DNA from: Rhizobium lusitanum
GTDB lineage: Bacteria; Pseudomonadota; Alphaproteobacteria; Rhizobiales; Rhizobiaceae
DNA length: 64,000 nucleotides
Assembly: GCF_014189535.1 (NCBI RefSeq)
Contig: NZ_CP050306.1
Coordinates: 21,774 to 85,773 of the forward strand
Direction of reading: 5' to 3'
The notes under the pieces are model-generated. The model ran no database searches. It was not told the origin of the DNA and worked only from the letters and a program-made list of their open reading frames with translations. The position numbers and the translations under genes are program-made. Of this stretch, positions 54,501 through 64,000 are shown one piece after another (position 1 is the first letter of the stretch; each line of letters opens with the position of its first letter).

Positions 54501-57500
54501 TTATGTACGCAGCAACAATCCGTACCGATACCGTACTGGCGTCTTCGCCTCTTGCGGGATCGACGGCTATCTCTTCCATCATCTTGAGGGAGGAGGTCTC
54601 AAGACGCCGCTGGACCCAACCGGGCTGTTCCTGACCGAAATCGGCAATGAAAAAGACTACATCGCGACCCGTGTCTCTTATTTGCTAGATCTTGGCGGCC
54701 CTTCGCTGACGGTTACTTCGGCCTGTAGCAGCGCGCTTGTCGCTGTGGCGCAGGCAGCGCAATCGATCCTTTCAGGCCAATGCGACATGGCCATTGCGGG
54801 TGGATCGTCTATTAACTTCCCGAATTTCGGCTATCGCTACGAGAACGGTCTTGTTGGCAGTATCGACGGCCATGTACGACCGTTCGATCAGGGAGCGAGT
54901 GGCACGCTCTTTGGAGATTCAGTGGGCGCAGTAGTGCTTAAGCACTTAGACGATGCAATCGCTGACGGCGATCACATCTGGGCGGTGATGTCGGGCTTTG
55001 GTCTTTCGAATGACGGGATCGTTAAGGCGGGTTATGCGGCACCTAGCGCCAAGGCGCAAACCCGTTGTATTTCGGATGCGATCAAGATGGCCGGTATCGA
55101 TTCCGAGGCGATTTCTTATGTCGAATGCCATGCTACAGCGACGCTCGTGGGTGACGCGATCGAAATAAGAGGGCTCAAGGACGCCTTCGATGCACACCGA
55201 GCGGGCGAGATGCCGAAGCCAGGCACCTGTCGCATTGGCAGCGTGAAAGGCAATATCGGGCATGCGAACTGCGCTGCTGGGATCACCGGCTTCATCAAGA
55301 CAGTGCTCAGCCTACATCATCGCAGTCTGGTGAAGACAGCAAATTTTGACACGCTGAACCCTAAGCTTGTCGATATGGTAGATTATAGCGCCTCTCCCTT
55401 CGCAGTTCAGACTGACTTAGAACCGTGGGAAGTTTCAAACCCTGACCAACAGTTGCCCAGACGCGCAGGAGTTTCCAGCTTCGGTATAGGCGGCACTAAT
55501 GCCCATGTCATCCTTGAAGAGGCGCCGACCTTGACGCGCGGGCCGTTCGGCGAAGCTTCCGCACTCCACCTAGCTACCATAACAGGCAAGACGCCCGAGG
55601 CGCTTGCTCGTAACTGCTCCGAATTGGCGGGTGCCGTCGCGGGAATGGCCCCAGACGAACTTACATCCGCTATATGGGCTCTAAATACGAGACGCGAGCA
55701 TCATCAGATCCGCGCAGCGACAGTGATCTCCGGCAATCCGAGCGAAGCCGCGACGAAAATTGCCGCCCTTGCCCATGCCAACCTGAGACAAACAGAAAGT
55801 CACACCGCAACGATTGCGTTCTGCTTCTCTGGGCAGGGATCTCAGCATCCTGCGATGGCGCGCGCGCTCTATAGCGGCCTAGCTGACGGCGGACGTTTCC
55901 GTGCACGGTTCGAACAGGTTTGCGGGCATCTCGCAACCCATTTGGAAGAAGATCCTGTCAAACTGCTGCTCGACGCCGATGAGATATCGGTCAAGCGCCC
56001 GGTAATCACGCAGTGCGGTCTATTCGCTGTAGAGTACGCTCTCGCCGCAAGTCTAATAGACATCGGTTTAAGGCCTGTTGCAATGGCCGGCCACAGCATC
56101 GGTGAATATGCTGCCGCCGCAATCTCCGGCATCGTTACCCTTGAGGACGCTGCAAGGCTTGTTGCTCATCGTGCACTTGCGTCGGAGGCCATGCTTGATG
56201 AAAAACAAGATGCGAACCAAATCGGCGGTATGCTCAGCGTGGCTGGTGATGTCCAGCAGATCAAGCAGTGGCTCGAAACAAACAAACCCGATACGCTGTG
56301 GCTCGCAGTAGAAAACACATCCAATCAGGTGGTGATCGCAGGCCGCTTAGTTGATCTTGGACCTGCCGAGTATGAACTGACCAAGAGAGGATTCCATTGC
56401 CGAAGTGTATCAGTCACCCACCCTTTCCACAGTCCATTAATGCAGCCCGTGGCGGACAAATTGAACGAAACTGCCCAAGGTATAGTCAGCCAAACCCCGA
56501 CCATTCCTCTGGCGAGTAATGTTAGCGGAACATGGTTCAATAACAGTAATATGGCAAGCGACTATTGGTCACGGCACGTAACTTCCCGTGTTCTTTGGTG
56601 CTCTAACGTGGACAAGTTGCTGCAATGGGAGCCAGACATCATCCTGGAAATTGGGCCTGGGGCTGTACTGACCAATCTCATCGGAAAACACCTGCGCGCA
56701 AGCTCGGCTGTTAAACAACCAATCATACTCCCTTCCCTGTCCGACTTTTCCGAAGCGCCGATGGAAAACGAGTACCGGTTCCTGAGCATGCTCGGCACGC
56801 TGTGGTCTCATGGCGTATCTATCAACTGGGAGAAGTTTCACGCATCCCATGAAGGACCGCCTAAACCTCGAAGACAACCCATTCTACCGACTTATTCGTT
56901 CGAGAAAACCAGCTTTTTGGGCCCGCCCAGAGAAATCCATCTATGTCGACCCCTACGTGAATTCGATTGTGGTGCCGGAAGCAGCCACAGCACAGAGCCT
57001 TATTCGGACGACAACGAAGCCCGCAGCTAAGGTCAAGCTCTATTGTTTCCCATTCGCTGGAGGATCTGCAGCAACGTTTAAGCATTGGTCGAAAAATTCG
57101 CCCAATTGGCTGGACATCGTGGCCATAGAGTATCCTAGGCGTAGCGGTAAGAGTGGTGAAGTCGGCCCGCAGGACCACTCGGCAGACAGCACTTTCCTAC
57201 AGGAGCTGTCAGTGGCAATTCGTGATGATGCGGGCAATGGCCGCATCGCTTTCTGTGGCGTGAGTCTCGGCGTAACCGTTGCTATTGCGCTTCTCAACGG
57301 GCCGTTGCGAGACCTCGCAGATAGCAGGCAGATTGCCGGACTGATCCTTGTCGGCCGTTCGCCGTTCGGTGTCGATGAGAGCGAGAAACCAGAGAAGAGC
57401 AACGAGTTCCTACTCGCGCCGCCTGACATGCAGTTGGATCCGCTATGGCGAGAGCAGGTTTTGCCGTTGCTTAAAGAAGACCTCGCCCTTGATGACCGCC

Positions 57501-59279
57501 TTTCCAGATCGCTAGCTTCCGACATATCTAAGGGGCCAATAGTCTCGGCCCCGCTGCAAATCCACTGCGGTGATGCGGATAGCTCCTTCTCATCCAACAA
57601 GATTATTGAATGGGCGGCATTGTCAAGCCATGCGCTGTTGGATGCGCAGATTCACGAGGGCGACCACAGCTTCATCATTCAGGCCGAGCGAGAGATTTTC
57701 GAGAGAACGGTAGCCTTCCTCGATCTGGCACTATGGAGTATTGGCCTTACGCAACGAGGAGCAACCGACACAGTCCATCAGGTTCTAACGACCGCCGTAC
57801 CAAAATCCCGAGGGAAGGCGCTTGTTGTAGTGCAGCCTGACGACAACCTCAACAGATGTATTACCGAAACAAAGCGTGCACTCGATTCTGACGCCGCAGT
57901 GGCGATCTCGTTCTGTGGCATCCTCAATCTGTTGTCGCTCGATCAACACATGGCGTGGCTAATGGAGTATTTACAGAGGCTGATCGCATCAGGTGCTCTC
58001 GGGGAGGTTCTTCTTGCCCTTCCGGCTAATGCTGCTGGCGGCGGGCTTGGAGGTCTGAGCTCCACGCTCGCACAGGAAGGGAGCGAGCTGAAAATACGCC
58101 GCCTTTTCATATCGGACGAGTATCTGTGGGAAGGGGAGGCACTTAACCGGACACTTCAGGACGCCATTTCCATCCCAGAAGAAAACGAGCTAATAGCTCG
58201 AAACGGTTGCTATTTCGCTCGAAGACTGACCCAACTCGATCTGCCCAATCTAGCGCGTGGTACGCTTTGCCAAGTTCCTGGGACATATGTAGTCACAGGG
58301 GCGACCGGCGGCTTGGGTTCAGCGGTGATTGGTTGGCTCACAGAGGAACAGGGCGTCCCGCCGGATCGTATCGTCGCAGTCTCCCGCAGGGGCGGGGCCG
58401 ATCAAACTTCGAAGGTGCGCGACGTCCCGCTCGGCCTCGACAGACATCTCAATCTCCGGGCCGTGCTTCGCACTGGCGAACGGCTAGCGGGGATTTTCCA
58501 TCTCGCGGCAACGCTTGATGATGGCCTTTTCATGCATCAAACGCCAGAGCGAGTACACGCCGTAATGGCACCAAAGCGAGCACTCAGCGATCTGATCTCA
58601 ATGAGCCGGGAATTTGGAACGCCTTGGGTTGTTGCTTTTTCGTCAATCTCATCGCTGCTCGGCACACCTGGACAATCCAGCTATGCTGCAGCGAATGCCT
58701 ATATGGATGCCGTCGCTTCTTGGGAGACGCTTGTCAGCGGACCTGCCGTCGCCTCCATTCACTGGGGAAGTTGGGCGGATGTCGGGATGTCGGCACGCAG
58801 CCTGAAAGCCCTGCAAACAGCCCGCAGCTCCGGCGAATATCCACTGGTACCTGAGCGAGCCCTGCAAGGGTTAGGAAAGATCATTGGCCTTCTCCTGGCC
58901 GGTGAGGCGAACGGTGGACGCTTCGCCATCTGCGATATTGACTGGTCACACTCACCATGGCGAAATCTGCCTATAGTCTCGGCGCTTTCGCCAAAGATGC
59001 CCACCACCTTAACCGCTACCTATGCAAAGGCCGAAGCACGTGCCGCTCCCACCATTCCAGAGGGCGGTACCGCGCATCCGGTGCGGACCTTTCTCGATGC
59101 CTATGTGCACCGGTGGGACGAGACGCGGAACCTGCAGGCACTTGGGCTAGATCTCGCTTGATTTCGCCCGAATGCGGGGAGATTTTTCCAAGACGTTTGG
59201 AAAAGAGGTGCCGTTGACGCTAATTGCGCGGCCCAATCAAACACTTGGGGACCTCTATAAAACTTTATGTTCAATTTAG
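51541..59279 (+). CDS. NRPS-PKS megasynthase TE-A-PCP-KS-AT-TE-KR-ACP, with four one-base frameshifts
   Basis: GTG 51541 starts an alpha/beta hydrolase domain (RLFAFPHAGGSSTSFRDWPK; the Ser motif FFGHSFGALLAHL appears after a base is restored at a T-run near 51800). Then adenylation (MISMTSGSTGKPKAV, YRTGDRARFLPDGQ, GRLDETVKLRGFKV; indel near 52870), PCP (FFSLGGDSLAAARL, 54010), KS (VTSACSSAL, ECHATATLVGD, GNIGHANCAAG), AT (FCFSGQGSQ, MAGHSIGEYA, THPFHSPLM, malonyl type), a second thioesterase (CFPFAGGSAATF, GVSLG; indel near 56915), KR (TYVVTGATGGLGSAV, SSYAAANAYMD) and ACP (LQALGLDSL after removing one C near 59155), ending at 59279. It would extend an acid starter by one malonyl unit and reduce it. 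Confidence 0.8.
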
Positions 59280-59294
59280 CCGGAAGATCGCCGC

Positions 59295-60674
59295 ATGAGC
59301 CAGCAAATTCACTTTAGATTGCCTCTTCCCTTTCCGCCACCGTTGATGCAGACGGGAAAGAAGTGTGCCGAAGAGGATAACGCGCGACTAGCCCACATTG
59401 ACGAGCTTTTGTCCACCGCGTCGGATCCCAGCAATGGCGGCTTCTTGCTCGCCGAGGAGAGCTACTGCGCGATCCGAAGACTAGAGGCCAAGGCATCTAA
59501 GCGCTTCCGCAATGCGTGCGATGCACATAAACAGGCAGTTGAACGCCACATCGCTCCGACGTTGCTCACAATCGCCGAAGGTCGACAACCAACTACGGAG
59601 GCAATTGCTGCCCTGATCCGCATAGTTGCAGTCGATCCGATCCGCTCAGCATTTAGGGGTAGGCACGCCGGGATCGATCCCTCCGCAGAAACTCACGCGG
59701 GGATTGAAAGCTTGCGACGTGTCTGGCCCAATTTCCGGGCTTGGTGGGCGACGCATTTCGAGATATTCGACCCAGTGCAGTTTCCGATTGTGGACCTTTG
59801 GCAATTCTTCTTGCCCCTTGCCCAATGGATCATCAGCGAACGCGCGACAGTGCGCCCGTATGGGATGTTCATGGTGGCGTTTAATGGCAGTCCAGGTGCC
59901 GGGAAAACCGTCACGACGGGCGTATTGACAGTTCTGCTAAATTCCTTGCTGGATCCAACTGTGGATGGACGCGCTGTAGCGCGAAGCGGCGACGACTGGT
60001 ATCTATCCAAGGCTGATCGTGAACCGCTACGTGCCTGTGGTTTTGATCCAGGGCGTCCGGGCCTTTCGAACCGGGCTCCGCCCGGTACGCAGGACCTCGG
60101 CCGTCTTAGGCGAAACATCGCTGAACTTGATGCGAGTACACCAGAAAGCCGTATATATCTGGCCAATTTTGACAAGCAAAGCGATGATATACCGCTCGGC
60201 AACGCCGCAACGGTTACAATAGACGGTAAAGTTGCAGTGTTTCTTTTCGATCTTTGGTTCGCAGGGGCCGGGACGACCTCAGACCCGTCAGCACAAGATA
60301 GCTTGTTGAGACAAAATATCGCCGCAGAGCTATACAACTGGAAGCCGATTTTTGATCGCATCGATGCACTCTTTGCATTCAACTGGCCGTCCTTCGACAG
60401 TATGGTTGAGGAACGCGAAACTCAGGAGCAGCTAATCGAACTAAAACGCGGGAAGCGTGGAATGAGTGCGGAAGATATCGTGTGTTTCATGGACTATATG
60501 ATTAACAAGTGTTGGGATTGGGACAACCTTTCACCATTGCCCGACAGCAGCCGAATCACCTTTCGCCTCTGGCGCGACAGCAATCATCGCATCATCGCAA
60601 TCGAAAAAGGAGGGCTAGCATGGACCAACAAAACGACGTCGACAGCCAAATATCCACACAAACCTTCTCATTGA
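59295..60674 (+). CDS. P-loop kinase, glycerate-kinase-like
   Basis: 459 residues, 15 bp behind the megasynthase. A helical N-terminal half precedes the Walker A loop MVAFNGSPGAGKTVTTGVLT (about residue 200), then SGDDWYLSKADREPLRACGF and a Walker-B-like VAVFLFDLWFAG. The P-loop followed by D-D-x-Y-L and a late strand resembles the plant/GLYK type D-glycerate 3-kinases and the related pantothenate/uridine kinase fold. The substrate could be glycerate, or a pathway hydroxy-acid, in keeping with serC and a GlpD-like gene nearby. It overlaps the next gene by 55 bp. Confidence 0.65.
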   Translation: MSQQIHFRLPLPFPPPLMQTGKKCAEEDNARLAHIDELLSTASDPSNGGFLLAEESYCAIRRLEAKASKRFRNACDAHKQAVERHIAPTLLTIAEGRQPTTEAIAALIRIVAVDPIRSAFRGRHAGIDPSAETHAGIESLRRVWPNFRAWWATHFEIFDPVQFPIVDLWQFFLPLAQWIISERATVRPYGMFMVAFNGSPGAGKTVTTGVLTVLLNSLLDPTVDGRAVARSGDDWYLSKADREPLRACGFDPGRPGLSNRAPPGTQDLGRLRRNIAELDASTPESRIYLANFDKQSDDIPLGNAATVTIDGKVAVFLFDLWFAGAGTTSDPSAQDSLLRQNIAAELYNWKPIFDRIDALFAFNWPSFDSMVEERETQEQLIELKRGKRGMSAEDIVCFMDYMINKCWDWDNLSPLPDSSRITFRLWRDSNHRIIAIEKGGLAWTNKTTSTAKYPHKPSH

Positions 60675-62482
60675 GCGATATTGTGGATCAGTTCCGGAAC
60701 GTGGTGAAAATATACGAAAAAAAACCGAATTATGTGTTCGACACAGTGATCGTGGGCGGAGGAATTGCGGGCGCGGGTGTACTGCGTGATCTTAGCTCAC
60801 GCGGCAATGCATCTGCTCTGCTTTGCGAGCGCAGCACATTTGGTTCGAGCACGTCGAGCAAGTCCGGTAAGGCAATTCACCCTGGCATCCGCTATCTTAG
60901 GATGGCATTTCATCGGATGATGCTTGCTTTCAAATTACGCAAAGATGCCACTATCAAGCAAAGTACGATGGAGAACCTTCGCTCCGCTTGGTTGGACTTG
61001 AGACTTGTCTGGCACGGCACGCGAGAACGTATGGTGCTTGTCAATACCTCAACTGGAACAGTGGATGTTCATCCTAACCTCGTTTTCGTTTACGACAACA
61101 GCCCCGAGAAGAAGTGGCCAGTTTTTTTCGGAATTCTCGTCTACGAGCTTTTCACAACACTTTGGTCCTTCTCTCATCTTAAGCGTCGCTATGGAAAGGT
61201 TGCGATCTATTCCAAGGTGGAAAAACTACAAAAGCGTCTACCGTTCCTCAGCTCGACGGGGCTTGAGGGAGCGATTCAATATTGGGACGGGAAGACAAGC
61301 AATGACCAGACGCTCGTAATCAAGGCGCTGCGCGACGCAGTACACCGAGCGGGGGAAAAGCATCCGATTTACGCTCTTTGTCGTGTCGAGTTAGTCGATT
61401 ACGAGTGGCACGGCGATGATGGCTGCTTTCATGTCCATCTACGCCAATTTTTCGATGTAGACGACTTGCCGAAGGAAGTCATGGTCAAGGCTCACACACT
61501 GACAAATGCTTCGGGCCCTTGGATTGATCATGTCCGCAACCGCACATCTTGCCCAGATCAGCGGACTACCGTTATCTATTCCCGCGGCACACACGTTGAG
61601 GTTACTAACAAATTCATTCATCAACAACTGTCAGAGCATCCCGAATACCGAGTTGGACTCGTTCCACTCAATGCGGAGCGGCAACATTACCTCAGGCCAT
61701 TCTTCCAAAATGGTATTTGGTACATTCAATGCACAACCACAGATAGACATCACTCCGACCCAGATAAGATACTTCCGGAACGAGATGAAATCGAGGAGTT
61801 GATGAGTTCCTACAACCATCTTGTCGAAGACGAGTGGAAGATCTCGGAAGCTGATATCTTCAACGTCTTCGTCGGAGCCCGACCTTTACCCTACAATAAT
61901 CCCAACGAGATCTCGGTTCAGAACATTTCGCGAATGTTTAGGGTCAATGAAACTAGGCAGGGAGATGGTGCAATCTTTGATCTGATCAATGTGAAACTGA
62001 CCGAATACCGCTGGGCGGGCCAGGACGTAGGAAGGATGATCAAACGCAATCTACAAAAGCGCGGGATCAAGATACTAGGCGCCTCAACAACGCGGAAAAC
62101 CGCTTTTACACCAGTCCCCGGTGAGTCCAGATTTGCCATCAATTCACCACAACATCCTGTTGGCGATATGAGGTATCTTAAGGAAAAGATCGCGCATTAC
62201 GCAAAATTTCAGGCGCTCAACTGCTACACCGATTACATGATGAATTTCGGCGGCTTACGAGATGCTGTGGGATTTGATGAAGGAGGGAAGTGCGATGTCA
62301 ACTGGAACATCGCCCATTTCAACCTCGACACAATGTCAAAATTGCTCGGCTGGCCAGACGCACGTAGGCAACAGGAATGGGGCCGCTTCACAAACATGTA
62401 TAGAGACTTATTCGCACCGATCCAAAACCGGATACATGGGTCGGGCATTACACAAAAACAACCTGAAGCTTATATTATCTGA
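60620..62482 (+). CDS. GlpD-like FAD-dependent oxidoreductase
   Basis: 620 residues from ATG 60620, fixed by AAAGGAGG a few bases upstream; the start lies inside the kinase gene. FAD-binding Rossmann motif FDTVIVGGGIAGAGVLRDLS, then CERSTFGSSTSSKSGKAIHP and GIRYL as in glycerol-3-phosphate dehydrogenases (S-S-x-x-x-K-x-x-H-x-G-x-R-Y-L). A middle substrate domain (LTNASGPWIDHVRN) and a helical C-terminus (GDMRYLKEKIAHYAKFQALN) follow. It probably oxidises a phosphorylated or free hydroxy compound and passes electrons to quinone; the pathway substrate is unknown. 62483-62736 contains no gene. Confidence 0.75.
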   Translation: MDQQNDVDSQISTQTFSLSDIVDQFRNVVKIYEKKPNYVFDTVIVGGGIAGAGVLRDLSSRGNASALLCERSTFGSSTSSKSGKAIHPGIRYLRMAFHRMMLAFKLRKDATIKQSTMENLRSAWLDLRLVWHGTRERMVLVNTSTGTVDVHPNLVFVYDNSPEKKWPVFFGILVYELFTTLWSFSHLKRRYGKVAIYSKVEKLQKRLPFLSSTGLEGAIQYWDGKTSNDQTLVIKALRDAVHRAGEKHPIYALCRVELVDYEWHGDDGCFHVHLRQFFDVDDLPKEVMVKAHTLTNASGPWIDHVRNRTSCPDQRTTVIYSRGTHVEVTNKFIHQQLSEHPEYRVGLVPLNAERQHYLRPFFQNGIWYIQCTTTDRHHSDPDKILPERDEIEELMSSYNHLVEDEWKISEADIFNVFVGARPLPYNNPNEISVQNISRMFRVNETRQGDGAIFDLINVKLTEYRWAGQDVGRMIKRNLQKRGIKILGASTTRKTAFTPVPGESRFAINSPQHPVGDMRYLKEKIAHYAKFQALNCYTDYMMNFGGLRDAVGFDEGGKCDVNWNIAHFNLDTMSKLLGWPDARRQQEWGRFTNMYRDLFAPIQNRIHGSGITQKQPEAYII

Positions 62483-62736
62483 AGCACCGTTCTTAGAATT
62501 CGGCCGTGATAACACGATTGCAATCTGTGGCGTCAGGGTATTTTCTTGGTGCTACAACGTCTAAGTAGGAAATCTGAAATCCCAAGAAAGCGGCAGTTTT
62601 GCTGTCTTTCCGGGCGTCATGAAGATTACCTAAAGTTGCGAATATAGACAAAACCCGTAAAATCAAAAGCTGTAGATTATGCGGCGCAATTAAGTTGCTC
62701 GCTGGTTGTAAATGTAACCGAAATGGAGGATGCGCA

Positions 62737-63798
62737 GTGAAAGTGGCTGAGATCAAATTTGCGAACTATTTCTTTATCGTGAAAAACATTGAGCGGTTCC
62801 GTGTGCCCGTTCACGGTCGGCCGTTTCTCGCCACTTCTGACCATCCATTGGTTCCAAAGGATATTCCCGATATTGGTTCGCGGATTTTGACTGTTGCACC
62901 TATGGAAACGGATGGCTTCCTTGATGATCCTGATAATCTTGAGAAATGCCGTTGCATGATCGACGACCAGCTCGCCGTCAATAGAGGCGTGTTGCTCCGA
63001 AACTTCGCACTACGGGACAGAAGTGAATTCGAAGCATTTATTCGTGCGCTTGGATATGGGACCTTCAGTTACAAAGGCGGCATCGCCATACGCGAGCAGG
63101 AAAATCGCGTTTCGATGAACGCAAGCGACGAAGACTCGCGGATCACGCTCGCGCCGCACAATGAAATGGCTTATCTCGCCAACTATCCCAGAAAGATCTT
63201 CTTTTACTGCGATACGCAGGCCGAGCGGGGCGGTGAGGTTCCTATAAACGACATTCGTGAGACACTTCCCCTGATACCCTCTGACATTCGTGAGAAGTTT
63301 GAACGCCTTGGTGTGCGTTACTATCGCATGCTGCCGCGCAGATCCCAATCGGGGCAGACTGGCTGGACCGAAACGTTCGGAACCAGCGATTGCGTGGAGG
63401 TTGAGGCGTATATGCGCCAGAATGGTTATGACTTTGAATGGATTGATGACGATCGCCTAAAATACTCCTATCAGCGGCCCGCTATTCTGCGGCATCCCGA
63501 GACCGGCGAACAACTTTGGTTCAATCAAATCACTGAGCTGAACAGCTCTTACTGGCGGAATCACCCGCAGTTCGCGGGTGACTTGCCGGAAGATGCCTAT
63601 CCGGCGACAACAAGCTACGGTGACGGTAGCCCAATAGATCCAGACACGATTGGTCTTCTCCGGGCAGCATTATGGCGCAGCTCTTATGCCGTTCGGATGC
63701 AGCCGCAGGATCTTCTGGTTCTTGACAACCAGATTATGCAACACGGCCGTTTTGCCTACGAAGGTGCGCGCCGTCACTATGTCAGTATGGCAGCTTGA
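62737..63798 (+). CDS. TauD/TfdA-family Fe(II)/2-oxoglutarate oxygenase
   Basis: 353 residues from GTG 62737, chosen because GGAGGA (62725-62730) sits six bases upstream; an in-frame ATG at 62695 lacks such a site. TauD-like fold: [20 protein letters not shown], the metal-binding His-x-Glu in [20 protein letters not shown], and the distal His with the 2-oxoglutarate Arg in [20 protein letters not shown]. Length and pattern are close to SyrP-type hydroxylases that act on amino acids or carrier-bound acyl groups in biosynthetic clusters. It may hydroxylate the cluster product. Its stop is one base from the next start. Confidence 0.82.
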   Translation: MKVAEIKFANYFFIVKNIERFRVPVHGRPFLATSDHPLVPKDIPDIGSRILTVAPMETDGFLDDPDNLEKCRCMIDDQLAVNRGVLLRNFALRDRSEFEAFIRALGYGTFSYKGGIAIREQENRVSMNASDEDSRITLAPHNEMAYLANYPRKIFFYCDTQAERGGEVPINDIRETLPLIPSDIREKFERLGVRYYRMLPRRSQSGQTGWTETFGTSDCVEVEAYMRQNGYDFEWIDDDRLKYSYQRPAILRHPETGEQLWFNQITELNSSYWRNHPQFAGDLPEDAYPATTSYGDGSPIDPDTIGLLRAALWRSSYAVRMQPQDLLVLDNQIMQHGRFAYEGARRHYVSMAA

Positions 63799-63799
63799 C

Positions 63800-64000
63800 A
63801 TGGAAGAGGCTGTATCCTCTTTAGTTCAGTGTGGCCAGGCGCGGTTGACGAAGCCTACATTGAAGCCGGCTCGACCTTATTTTTCGTCAGGACCTTGTCC
63901 CAAGCGACCCGGTTGGGACGCCACGCTGCTTCGTGACGCGTATGTTGGGCGCTCGCATCGGACGATGGAGGGGCAGACCCGGCTGAAGCAGGTAATTGAC
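63800..64000 (+). CDS. serC: Phosphoserine aminotransferase, N-terminal part
   Basis: ATG 63800, one base after the preceding stop, opens a frame to the window edge (67 residues). It reads [38 protein letters not shown] and [14 protein letters not shown], the characteristic start of alphaproteobacterial SerC (K-P-x-x-K-P-x-x-P-x-F-S-S-G-P-C-x-K-R-P-G-W ... L-G-R-S-H-R). SerC exchanges an amino group between phosphohydroxypyruvate and glutamate. In this position it may be a duplicate used for a C3 precursor. The PLP Lys lies beyond the edge. Confidence 0.8.
   Translation, partial: MEEAVSSLVQCGQARLTKPTLKPARPYFSSGPCPKRPGWDATLLRDAYVGRSHRTMEGQTRLKQVID

Noticed and set aside
55670..55936. Minus-strand frames within the megasynthase
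   Set aside because: Shadows of the KS/AT coding frame.
1..64000. CRISPR arrays, rRNA or tRNA genes
   Set aside because: No regularly spaced repeats, rRNA-like stretches or tRNA cloverleaf with conserved TTCGA arm were seen on reading; a covariance search was not possible.

Overview
The window looks like an accessory replicon or genomic island of an alphaproteobacterium in the Rhizobiales, most likely a Rhizobiaceae plasmid. The pointers are a DUF1612/RHE_PE00001-type plasmid protein, a dnaE2 fragment, rhizobial-type IS3, ISL3, IS6, IS21 and IS110 relatives, and Tn3-family ends. I see no rRNA, tRNA, CRISPR array or replication origin. Very many conserved genes carry a single-base indel, often in a homopolymer, so much of the apparent pseudogenisation may be sequencing error.

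Layout. 1-1.26 kb: small exported proteins, the last cut by transposon DNA. 1.26-4.14 kb: Tn3-family debris, including a 1.46-kb stretch bounded by near-identical inverted ends that carries a glutathione S-transferase and a divergent HxlR regulator, then a resolvase tail and a DinB-fold gene. 4.14-7.6 kb: a broken tyrosine integrase, a decayed Phd/PIN toxin-antitoxin pair, the DUF1612 gene and a frameshifted gamma-glutamylcyclotransferase-like gene. 7.7-15.3 kb: a defence-type island with a SEC-C/zinc-finger protein, a CoiA-like protein, an AbiEi/AbiEii pair behind a perfect palindrome, an ABC-three-component system (HNH effector, middle component, DUF2326 ATPase) and a TIGR02391 (Ymh) protein. 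15.4-23.1 kb: an IS3 element, an integrase fused in frame to a dnaE2 fragment, and a RIT element (three tyrosine recombinases between 90-bp inverted repeats) inserted in that dnaE2 fragment. 23.4-24.6 kb: a SetA-like MFS transporter.

25.7-33.3 kb holds two convergent operons of exported proteins: a GH25 muramidase, a caspase-GH25 fusion and a lipoprotein on the plus strand, and a secreted protein, a second caspase-like protease and an NlpC/P60-like peptidase on the minus strand. I know of no described system with this make-up. It looks like a cell-envelope lysis, cell-death or antagonism system.

33.5-45.7 kb is a graveyard of insertion sequences with a few passenger genes (LysE exporter, Lrp and AraC regulators, M20 amidohydrolase). 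From 45.98 kb to the right edge runs one long co-directional gene cluster: class III aminotransferase, small protein, PLP decarboxylase, MMT-like methionine S-methyltransferase, a ketol-acid reductoisomerase (KARI) fused to a YbaK domain, a TE-A-PCP-KS-AT-TE-KR-ACP megasynthase, a P-loop (glycerate-kinase-like) kinase, a GlpD-like flavoprotein, a TauD-like oxygenase and the start of serC. The gene set parallels the Burkholderia bur (malleicyprol) pathway: methionine to S-methylmethionine, then dimethylsulfoniopropionate, then gonyol on an NRPS-PKS, then a cyclopropanol made by a KARI homologue. I infer a related sulfonium-derived product here. The cluster runs out of the window on the right.
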